The notes below the pieces were generated by a model that saw only the letters and a program-made list of their open reading frames with translations, searched no databases and was not told the origin of the DNA. From contig OZ035961.1 of NCBI GenBank assembly GCA_964034945.1, positions 3,330,001-3,394,000 on the forward strand: a stretch of DNA of 64,000 nt, in the 5' to 3' direction. The first letter of the stretch is position 1, and the number at the start of each line of letters is the position of its first letter. A program made the position numbers and the translations under genes. Origin of the DNA: Chrysopilus asiliformis (lineage: Eukaryota > Arthropoda > Insecta > Diptera > Rhagionidae). Of the stretch, positions 27,001-39,000 are shown in pieces.

Positions 27001-30000
27001 TGTCTGTCCGTCTGTCTGTCCGTCTGTCTGTCCGTCTGTCTGTCCGTCTGTCTGTCTGTCTGTCCGTCTGTCTGTCCGTCTGTCTGTGGTGCGGATTGCG
27101 GGCGCATGGATTGAGCTAGAGACTTGAAAGTTTGCACAGATCCGTTTTTCGTAAAATGAGAGGCTAAGTTCGTTAATGGGCAAAAATGGACCATTAGGGG
27201 GGGTACCCCCCATACGAACGAAAATGTTTTTTGCGAATACCTCAAAAACGGTGCATCTTATCAAAAAAGTGCAAGAACAAAAGTTATTTAGGATATGATT
27301 CTACATAAAACTCCCATACATCAAAATCCGATTGGAATAAATTTTAAAAAATCTTATTGGGAAGTTTGACTTCAAAGTGGAATTTTGGTACAACTGTTCG
27401 AATTTTGATACGAATATCACCATACGGGTCTCCAATGATTGCCAGATTGGCAATTATAGCTTTTGTTATGTTTATATAAAAAATTTAATACATTGTTACC
27501 CAAGTAACCAAAAATGGTTACACTATCAAAATATACGGGATAAAAAATTGGTTTCTGCGATATCAGAGAAACGTTGCTGTAACATGTATGAATTAGTTTT
27601 TGCCCGGTATTTTAACTGGCGTTACAAAATAACTGTTCTGCAACCGTTTGCGCGGAAACTCTTTTATGGCCAAGTGTGATAAGGAGTAAAAGGCAGGCAG
27701 ATCAAGTGTGACGGCAATGTATCACAAATGAAAGGCCTGTAAGTATGCACTCATTGGCACAAAGTAGACTATTTGTATTTCGATAGCACTATTTGCAAGT
27801 GAATTATACATGAGCACAAAAGAAACAACGAAAAATAGCAACAATTTTCCGACTGGTCAGAAAATAACCAATTCACAACGGTTTATTTATGATGGGTTAC
27901 AAAATAACCAATTTGTAACAAGTAACTTAATCGCTTACCAAGCAACCAATTTGTACCGATTTTTTGATACCGGTCACAAGGTAACAGATTTGTAACGAGT
28001 TTTTCCAATCGGTTACAAAGCAACCAATTTTCAAATGGTTTTATTGCGATAGGTTATAAGGTAACCGTCCCATAAACCGATTTTCAACGGTTATATTGAA
28101 ACCAGGGTCACATTGTAACCTAAATTTAATCAATTATTTCTAAGTGTTTTTGGAAAGACTAAAACTTTCCTAGATATTTAAATACCGCAATTTCAGATCC
28201 CATCAAATTAGGTTGTTCATAGAATGTCAAACGAAAATTGATAAAGTTAAATTATCTTAAAATAAATCTTTTCATGTTGATAATATTTATGCGGACCACA
28301 TGAAAGAACCAGACAGATCCGTCATATAAACGAAATTAAAAGAAAATTGCTCAACTGTAAACTTCATGGCTTTTCAGTTACACAATGTCATCCACATCTC
28401 TATATTAGAATACTCCAATGGGTCTTTATAAAAATAGTTTTGCATTAAAAAAAAAATGTAGGTCGAGGTTTCCCATTCATTTTATTTTACATATTTATTG
28501 GGTGGGGGAAAAATTTATTATTAAATGTCATCAACATTTCAGTAACATCGTAATAGGATAATTCAATACCATCGACATCCATTCAAAAACATTTGCACAG
28601 ATTTATTGAATTTTTTATGCAAAATACTTGAAGAAAATTTTCCCAATGATGTGTTAAAATGATCAGATATTGACATTTAATGTTGGGTTTTATTAAATTT
28701 TCAAGGATTTATGTTAGTGTAGTAATCGAAATGAAATAATTGTAAATATAACTCACCTGAGGAAAACTCATATCGTCTTTATTTCCTCGACTTTCACTGG
28801 CGGATTCTGTAAGAAAAAAAAACAAATTTTAAAAACTTAAATGAGGAAATCTATTTATCTATAGATTTAATCTATACATCTATCATACTCATACTAATAT
28901 ATAAACATAACAAAAGCTATAATTGCCAATCTGGCAATCATTGGAGACCCGTATGGTGATATTCGTATCAAAATTCGAACAGTTATACCAAAATTCCAAT
29001 TTGAACTCAAACTTTCCAAAAAGATTTTTTAAAATTTATTCCAATCGGATTTTGATGTATGGGAGTTTTATGTAGAATCATATCCTAAATAACTTTTTTG
29101 ATAAGATGCACCGTTTTTGAGATATTCACAAAAAACGATTTCGTTCGTATGGGGGGTACCCCCCCTAATGGTCCATTTTTGCCCATTAACGAACTTAGCC
29201 TCACATTTTATGAAAAACGGACCTATGCAAAATTTCAAGTCTGTAGCTCAAACCGTGCGCCCGCAATCCGCCCCACAGACAGACGGACGGACGGACAGAC
29301 GGACGGACAGACGGACAGACGGACGGAAAGACGGACGGACGGACGGACGGACGGACAGACGGACGGACGGACATGCAAAAATCATTTTTTTTTTATCATT
29401 CTAAACACACTGGTGTAATTCATTTTTTTGTGCGATGACGGGATCTTGGCGTTACAAACGGTAAGGCAAAGTTAATATACCCTTTGGTTTCACCATACGG
29501 GTATAAAAATGAATTGGTGTATGTCTGTCTGTCGGTCTGTCTGTCTGTCTGTTCCTCTTTCACGCAAAAACGGCTCAACCGATTGTCTTGAAATTTAGCA
29601 TGAGTGTATGTGGTAGTTCTGGTTCCAACATAGGCATACGGAAAAGTAGCGCGAGGGGTGGGGGGAGTAAGGGGAGGGGGTAAAGTGATTTCGAAACTTA
29701 GCTTTTGCGCTATTTTTTTTCGCGGGGAAACTACTGAACCGATTGGCCTGAAGTTTAGCTATAACATAGACCATAAAAAAAATAATAAAATTTTGAAAAA
29801 ACTTAACCCGGCAACGACGGGTATGCAAGCTAGTTTGGAAATAAATTCGAACCTAATAGAGGTGACGTAGCCCAAAAACTCTGACATAACTTCCTCACAC
29901 GTCAATTCAATGGATCCGCTCTATTTCGTCTATGCAAATGAAAATTCGAGTAACACAGTATAAACTATGTAGGTAAGAGGTGTGTTAAATAGAAAATTTC

Positions 30001-33000
30001 ATAAATTTTTCCGCACATTAAAGTTCAATTGAACTTAATTTTGAAAAACAATCCTTTGGTTTGAAGTTGGAATTTTCATAAAATATTTTTTAATGGTTTT
30101 CCATTGCGATGTGTTTATTTTACTGTTTTTGACGAAAATATTTTTAGATTCATATTTTAACAACATAAAATTAAATCTCAAAGATAAATAATAACCTGGA
30201 CATTGGATTGATTATACCTTCATCAACACAAATTCAAGTGTTTCATTTAAATTTTTCTGTTGTTGAAATGTCCTTACAGAAAATCAATAAATATCAAGGA
30301 ATCACTTCAAAGCTCAAATGAATGTTTGGATGGAATAATTGGTTAGAGACATATACCAATAAATTTCGAATGAGATTATTCTGTGTTAATGACATTGATC
30401 AATGTATTGACACGATGTCAAAATCCACCCCTGCCGATAAATCCTACATATATCAAAGTCCTTTGCAAGTCTTCTAAATAAACCGTTCAACTTTGTATCC
30501 TTGTCCACGTGGGCGTCGCTTCGGTACATTACTACGAACAGACAAGAACCGATACTATAAAGGCAATAATTCCCCATTGAAACAATATAACGAGCAAATA
30601 AAAAGTTTACAAGATTCAAATTACACTTTGATGATGAAAGCATTTTGATACAAATTTACCGTCTAACACCAATATCGATTGCTTGAATTCTATCCATTGG
30701 AGAAGAAAATAAATAAACGTTGAATTCTAATGATGGAAAACAATTTTATGTAACCACTCTGTAGCGGAAATTTTTTTATGGTACCATCAGTTTTTCCCCC
30801 CATTTAGTCGCAATGGTGCGCCACTCTTGTAATTTTTCACATGCACATTGGGGACTCGAAAAGGTTCATTGAAAAAGCATCATATTACGATGTACACACA
30901 AACATTCTAACCCTTAGGGTGATTGTGACTCTTATCTTCGATAATTTTACGAGCAAATTGCTATAAGCTGTTACTGTAATGGCCTATGAAAAATTATTTC
31001 GAGCCGGTTTTTCCATTTCACTGAAGTGAAAACACAGTCCTTATGTTGCGAAGTGTGAAGTGACCTTTTTTTTGGAGCATCAAGTGGATTACATTAAATA
31101 ATGAAAAAATAAAAAAAATGTGTCAGAATAGGTAAATATGTCCAAAGACCCACAGTAACAAGGCAAAACCAACAAAGTTTTAACAACAAAAGATTAATCG
31201 CCAGGATTTTATGTCCTTTAGAGTAGCACAGTGGTACAATTTTCATTCATTCCGACTGGTTGATATAATAAGTTGAAATTCATGTTTATGAAGTGCTCAA
31301 AGTCGTTAAAAATGAAAATCGTCCTGTTAGAATAATCGAAATCTTGTTTAATTTAAATAATCGAATTTCTATTTTCATTCGAAGAGAATCTTTGATGGAA
31401 CTTATAAGCCATTCAACTATCAGTTAACCCCACACCTCGGATACACTACCAAGGATCTTTAATTCAAATCACTCAAAATGTTCAATTTGATAGACAGCAA
31501 CCAGAATTTCTCTGTTTATTTGTGCTGTCAGGTTGATACGTATTTTAATTAATTCCGTTCCAACTATACCTCAATTTCGGCATCAAAATTATGATTTAAT
31601 TATTGTAGTGAAGTCTGTTCAGTTTCGTGACAGCACGAAATTAACTGGAATTTCGCGTGAACCAAATGTGTTATGCTGATGCATACATATGTATAAAGTA
31701 TAAACCAACAAATAAGTATAATGACTGACTGACTCTTGAGAAATAGACGTAATAGTTTTCCTCGTTTTTTCATTCTTAAAAGGGTGGGTCTAAATTTATT
31801 ATTGCCGAATTAAAAGGAACTTGTGTGAATTACTGAGTAAAAAGTTTTTTTTCTACCCATAAAACTTTTGTTTTTATAACTGGCAGAAAAAAACTATTCC
31901 TTTCTTATAGCAAAGTAGGTGACTTTTACTCTTTCGACAAAATTATAAAAAGGTTAATTTGTTTCTAAGAAGTATAAATTATTGTTTTTTGTGGTTGAAT
32001 GTTAAGAGGCGTGTTAATGACGAGATACATTTCAGAAATATGGTGACCATACGTCCCGGATTTGCCGGAACAGTCTCGGATTTAGGCATATTGGAAACCG
32101 AAACTTTTCGTCTGCGTCGCAGTTTTTTCATTAGTTTCTACTTATATCTTCATTTTTAAAAACTCAACTGCGGCGCATTTTATCATAAATTTTGTCGTTA
32201 TAACATATATTAGTCTCTAGAGATTTTGCCCACGTCGTAACTTGTTCTTAAAGATTTTGAAACCTATTGAAAAATTTGTTTTATTTTTTTAATAAAGAAT
32301 GCTTTGTGTTTGAAAATTTATTTCCAATCAGAAACCGAACCACTGTTAAAGTCGGATATAAAAAGGATATCCGTACCGAACCAAAACATTTTTAAAAAAA
32401 GATGGCCGAACCGAAACAAAATCAAACCAGTTTTTAAAACAAATGCTGTAAACGAACCAAAAATTAAAAAAAAATAATTTTGTGGTTACGTTCGATTCAA
32501 ATTTGAATTTTTAGGATAGAAAAATTATTTTTTTCAACCAGATTTAGAGTACAGCACTGTTTTATGTTAACCTAGTACCAAAAAATATTCCACATGCCCT
32601 CTTTCAGTCTTGAATAAGAACCAAAAACACTGAACCATTAAAATTCAGTGAACCAAAACCAAAATTTTTGAATTTTTAAAACCAGGGCACCAATCATGTA
32701 TTTCGACGCGTCTCTGTCTTTCGACTTCGACGCAGCTTTTGACTCTTGACTTCGCCATATCTGCAGCTTGAAATTTCGCGAAATCGTCACTATGAATCGA
32801 AACGTGATTCTGACTCTCATTCCAGGAAATTTGAAGCTGCTGATATGGCGAAGTCAAGAGTTAAAAGCTGCGTCGAAGTCGAAAAACAGAGACGCGTCGG
32901 AATACATGATTGGTGCCCAGAACTATAAACCAGAACTCCAATTCAACCTCGAACCAAAACCGAACCACACTCAAAAAACATTTGATTTATATCTCTCGTA

Positions 33001-36000
33001 TTTTCCATGCTATTATTATGCTGATGTATAAACAAAACTATCGTCCGAAAAACTTTCGCAATAAGTTTCAAACTTTTATTTGACGACCATCATTATTCAT
33101 CCTTTTATACTGCGCAACAAACTTTTAACACCATTAAGATTGAATGTTTCTGATGCTATCCTCAATAATTTGTACCCCAGACTTTTTATAACAATAATTT
33201 GTAATTTTATTTATAAAAATTAGTAATGCACTTAAAAGCATGTTTTGTATCATATTTCAATAACGATAATTACCGTAGCCTGGCAAGTTCACGTCCTTAA
33301 ATAAACTTCAAAATATCTACTTTGGGTTTTATGGTGAAAAGGACCCTTTTGGGATTTTATTATTCGTGGGCTACAAAAAGTATACTCCTTAATTGTGAAC
33401 GGAGGTCGCCTACACAGCAACTGATATCCTTGTAATTCGATAATAGCCGTGGTATGAAGTGAAAAAGCCACTCGGAGGTTATAAGTTTGTCTTATGATTT
33501 CAAGAACAAATTATTATTTATTTTTATTAATACGATGAATAAAGAAATACAGTATTAAAGTATATAGAATAACAAACAGAGAGCAAAAGCCCGTGGAAAT
33601 TATACGACGAGTATTAACCCTTGCCCGCAGTAAAATTCGATTTTGTTGTGCGACGACAGTACGCAGACATGCCATTCAATACATCCATTTATCGTCCTGA
33701 TGGATAAGGAGGCTTTAAGGACTGCCGCCCCGTAATGGTTGATGTTATCAAAGAAAAGCTCGTTAACTTCTGTTTTCCATTGAATCGTGCTTACTGCTTG
33801 CCAATAAATTCAAGTGTACCATAAATAAAACTGGTAGCCAGTTATTACAATTTATGTGCTATAAAAGCAGTCAGTCCTTCTGTCTGTTTCGTTTAAGCAA
33901 ACATTAACCCATCCAATTCAATACATTTCAACACAATCCCCAATCCTCGCTTCCTTGCCCTTATTTCCCTTTCAACTCCTGCCCATCATTTGACCTGCTT
34001 TCTTTCCTTATCGTGTTCATCAACGCGTTCTATAAATAAACCTTATTATTGTTAAGAGTTTGCTATCTGTAGATATTTAATAACATAAAATCAACACAAC
34101 ACGGAAAAAAAACTAAAGGAAAATATGTGCAAAGTCCTTTTAGTCCTGCGTCTTTAAATATAGTTCCTGTAGTAGCATGTTTCCTTTTTCGTTTCATTTT
34201 TCGGACAACAATTTTCCGGTTTCTTATCAAAGCCTAATCAAAGAGTGAACTATTTTCGTCAAAATGGACTAAAAAATGGAAGCCAAACTCCGTTGAATCG
34301 TATTTGCCCTTTTTTCTTGCCCTTAACCCATCAGCGAGCCAGAAAAACATTCAATGGGCATAAAAATTTAATCCAACCCTTGTGTTATGCTCGGTCAAGT
34401 TTTTATGCCGCGTGAATTTCGATCAATAAATTGCGAATTAGTTGTGCAATGAAAGGAACTAAAACACCACAGCCACCTAGACTTATGTATGCTCAGAATT
34501 CACATAATTAATGAATTTCCCGTTGCTGGTTATTAGATTCGACTTCCCTCCGTTTTTTTGTTGATTATGAATGGATTACGACCAGAATGAAATTTGATTA
34601 AGTATTGTTGTGCGGTGAAAATCATAAAAGCCGAACATATAAAAATGTCCACCGCACTTGGTGAGAGAATTGATGAAATTCCATATTATGTTTTCCATGC
34701 ATAAATTACATTTACTATTAATCAAGAGTAAACATTTATGTATTAAAGGGAATGCATCGCTAAAAAAAATTATACGCGTCAGTTGTTTTGCGTAATTTGG
34801 ATTTAATAATTTGATTTAATAATTTGAATGTGGAATAAAAATCAATCGTGTGTCAACGTACTTCGCGAAAATACAAATATTTCAGATTCAATAGATTCAG
34901 ATTCAGGTTATGAAAACGAAAGATTCCCGTCGCGAGCCAATTATTTTTCCTTTTCTCAATTCTATTTGTGGCCCCTGCCATCTCAGATTGAAACAGACAG
35001 GGGTGTTGGTTTGTGATGGTATAATTTTGAAATACAACAAAAATTGCGCCGCAGGCGAAACTTTCAGTAACAAACACCCAACTATTGAAAACTATTTAAT
35101 AAAATGCACCACAGGTGAATATATTTAAGAAAAATATGCTGGGCAGTAATTTCTGAGGAAATTGCGGACAGGCGACATTTTTCTTTTGTTTCTAGGTCAA
35201 CTTTTTAACTGTTAAAAGGTATTCTAATTTCCGGTTTCCACAAAAATGTTTTCAAATTTGAAAAAAAGATTTAAGAAGAGTCCACAAATATTTTCCGTAT
35301 AACCCGAATTTTCTAGTTACACCAAATATAGTGATTTTTTCTGTCAGTATGTTTTATAAGATGCCCAATTTTATAAAAAAAACCTGGAGTTCCACTTTTA
35401 GAGATAAATTTACAATATTCCATTAAAATTTGAATACGCCACCTACATTTGTGCGGTAATAAATAATAACCAATGTTTCAATATAAGTATTTGACAATAA
35501 TAACTAATAGATAATCGATTTCTTTCTTAACGCTTCTAAAAATATTCTATAAGTACCAGAGGATGGAAAACCCAATTATATAAACATGTGGAAGCTTCTT
35601 TAAGGAAACATACTGAATGTTTTTGCTTAATTCTGATTCAAAATATTTATGTTTTTACAGGCTAAGGAAAATAAATTTCACCATTACTGTCGACAACATT
35701 GGGAAACAAACAAAAAAAAAAGCTTAGATCCAACCATTATATTTAAGTAGACAAATACCATCATTTGTTTATATAAATATTATGCGGTATCCCAAAAAAG
35801 ACGATTTTATACGAAGGATGTTCCCCTGTAACTTTTAAACGCCCCAACGGAGAACATTGAATCACATTGCGTTAAAATTTTTTGTACGGCGCGGATGTTC
35901 TTACCCATGGTTGCAGCAGGACTTCCCCTTTCCTCTGATCCCCTCACCAGATATCTCGTGAACCAGTGAATGGATTTTTATGGGGTTTCCACCATTGGAT

Positions 36001-39000
36001 ACCGGACTTTCTAGAGAGCGTCAAACCTCAGAAAAAATCAACATATGTTTTGCTTCTTCAAACCCCCTGTTTTTTCGATGGGGTTTTCGGTATTGGATGG
36101 AGAATATAGCGAGAGATGTAGTTAAAAATGTACACTATTTTCCTTTCTGCTTATCCGTTCTAATAATACAAAAAGTAAAATTTCACTTTGAAATTCAAAG
36201 TTTGAATATAAATATTTTTTAATAAAATACTGCGACAATTGATATGCTTATTATGGAAGTCGCTACACTCAGAAAAATGTCCAGGTCAACTTTTTGTTAG
36301 GTTAACTCTGACCGCTAGCTGGCTGACAGAGGTTTCCATTACATGACATTACATCCTCGAAATGCCTATCTAAGGTCAACTCGTACAGCTCCCAAGGCCC
36401 TACTTCACCTGCTGGTGGCTTAATTTCAGAATTTCTCCGGTCACAGGTCAACACAAGTTTTACTTTCCCTCATGCAGGTGAATGCGCGCCTGCCCGAGGC
36501 CAATTACGCCGTATGTAGGTCATCGAGTTAGCCTCCATTTTTCTGAGTGTAGTTCGCTATGCAGAAAATTCAATATAATGAGAGTTTGCTTGCTTTCTGT
36601 CAACCGATATTTTTACTAACCTTACTTCTTGATTTTTCGGGATTAAAATGTTTACGAGTTTGGTTTTTTTTTCTTTGCAATAATGAAAACGATAACAAGC
36701 TAAGAATTACAAGAAAAACTCTTAAGGATACTTCGAATCCGTTCGAGCTTCCAAATTCGAAGTAAGTACATTCAGTGCAAATTATTTTTAGATTCCTGAG
36801 TTCATATCGTCTAAAATAAGAATTAGAAATCTGTATAAATATGAAAAAAAAGAAAGTTACAGTACTGTTTTACTAGACATCATAGACAGGGCATGGTTAA
36901 AATATTATTTACACCGTAAAAAGTACAAATTTATAGCTTAATAACAATAAATATTACTATTTATCACATTTTCAATCATTTATATTCCTTTATATCCTTT
37001 TTAGCTTAGATTTATTCCGAGATTTCCGACAGTTGATATTTTTATAACATTTCTTGTTTTTACTTTCTTCTACGGAGTATAATAAAGTATTGTATTCATG
37101 AAAAATTTCGACCTCTTTATTTTGCCTAAAAAACATTTCCCGATCACTCCTGAGTCGATTGGAGTCATATTTAAAAAATGTCTTTCTGTCTGTCAGTCTG
37201 TCAGTCTGTCAGTCTGTCAGTCTGTCAGTCTGTCAGTCTGTCAGTCTGTCAGTCTGTCAGTCTGTCAGTCTGTCAGTCTGTCAGTCTGTCAGTCTGTCAG
37301 TCTGTCAGTCTGTCAGTCTGTCAGTCTGTCAGTCTGTCAGTCTGTCAGTCTGTCAGTCTGTCAGTCTGTCAGTCTGTCAGTCTGTCAGTCTGTCAGTCTG
37401 TCAGTCTGTCAGTCTGTCAGTCTGTCAGTCTGTCAGTCTGTCAGTCTGTCAGTCTGTCAGTCTGTCAGTCTGTCAGTCTGTCAGTCTGTCAGTCTGTCAG
37501 TCTGTCAGTCTGTCAGTCTGTCAGTCTGTCAGTCTGTCAGTCTGTCAGTCTGTCAGTCTGTCAGTCTGTCAGTCTGTCAGTCTGTCAGTCTGTCAGTCTG
37601 TCAGTCTGTCAGTCTGTCAGTCTGTCAGTCTGTCAGTCTGTCAGTCTGTCAGTCTGTCAGTCTGTCAGTCTGTCAGTCTGTCAGTCTGTCAGTCTGTCAG
37701 TCTGTCAGTCTGTCAGTCTGTCAGTCTGTCAGTCTGTCAGTCTGTCAGTCTGTCAGTCTGTCAGTCTGTCAGTCTGTCAGTCTGTCAGTCTGTCAGTCTG
37801 TCAGTCTGTCAGTCTGTCAGTCTGTCAGTCTGTCAGTCTGTCAGTCTGTCAGTCTGTCAGTCTGTCAGTCTGTCAGTCTGTCAGTCTGTCAGTCTGTCAG
37901 TCTGTCAGTCTGTCAGTCTGTCAGTCTGTCAGTCTGTCAGTCTGTCAGTCTGTCAGTCTGTCAGTCTGTCAGTCTGTCAGTCTGTCAGTCTGTCAGTCTG
38001 TCAGTCTGTCAGTCTGTCAGTCTGTCAGTCTGTCAGTCTGTCAGTCTGTCAGTCTGTCAGTCTGTCAGTCTGTCAGTCTGTCAGTCTGTCAGTCTGTCAG
38101 TCTGTCAGTCTGTCAGTCTGTCAGTCTGTCAGTCTGTCAGTCTGTCAGTCTGTCAGTCTGTCAGTCTGTCAGTCTGTCAGTCTGTCAGTCTGTCAGTCTG
38201 TCAGTCTGTCAGTCTGTCAGTCTGTCAGTCTGTCAGTCTGTCAGTCTGTCAGTCTGTCAGTCTGTCAGTCTGTCAGTCTGTCAGTCTGTCAGTCTGTCAG
38301 TCTGTCAGTCTGTCAGTCTGTCAGTCTGTCAGTCTGTCAGTCTGTCAGTCTGTCAGTCTGTCAGTCTGTCAGTCTGTCAGTCTGTCAGTCTGTCAGTCTG
38401 TCAGTCTGTCAGTCTGTCAGTCTGTCAGTCTGTCAGTCTGTCAGTCTGTCAGTCTGTCAGTCTGTCAGTCTGTCAGTCTGTCAGTCTGTCAGTCTGTCAG
38501 TCTGTCAGTCTGTCAGTCTGTCAGTCTGTCAGTCTGTCAGTCTGTCAGTCTGTCAGTCTGTCAGTCTGTCAGTCTGTCAGTCTGTCAGTCTGTCAGTCTG
38601 TCAGTCTGTCAGTCTGTCAGTCTGTCAGTCTGTCAGTCTGTCAGTCTGTCAGTCTGTCAGTCTGTCAGTCTGTCAGTCTGTCAGTCTGTCAGTCTGTCAG
38701 TCTGTCAGTCTGTCAGTCTGTCAGTCTGTCAGTCTGTCAGTCTGTCAGTCTGTCAGTCTGTCAGTCTGTCAGTCTGTCAGTCTGTCAGTCTGTCAGTCTG
38801 TCAGTCTGTCAGTCTGTCAGTCTGTCAGTCTGTCAGTCTGTCAGTCTGTCAGTCTGTCAGTCTGTCAGTCTGTCAGTCTGTCAGTCTGTCAGTCTGTCAG
38901 TCTGTCAGTCTGTCAGTCTGTCAGTCTGTCAGTCTGTCAGTCTGTCAGTCTGTCAGTCTGTCAGTCTGTCAGTCTGTCAGTCTGTCAGTCTGTCAGTCTG

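Larger units (their letters stand above)
17609..28756 (-). other. 11-kb intron between coding exons 2 and 3
   Basis: It holds an array-element end (17779-17851), a non-LTR retrotransposon (19411-21967), a palindromic MITE (23398-23494), a TTAA-ended MITE (25062-25329), a GTCY element (26857-27468) and a tandem repeat (27855-28120). The stretches 17.9-19.2, 22.5-23.4, 23.5-25.0 and 25.4-26.8 kb show nothing recognisable apart from a G-run at about 18843-18865. Confidence 0.5.

Noticed and set aside
26929..27264. Frames rich in TDRRTDRQTDGQ at 27 and 29 kb
   Set aside because: Translations of the GTCY/GACR microsatellites in mobile elements.
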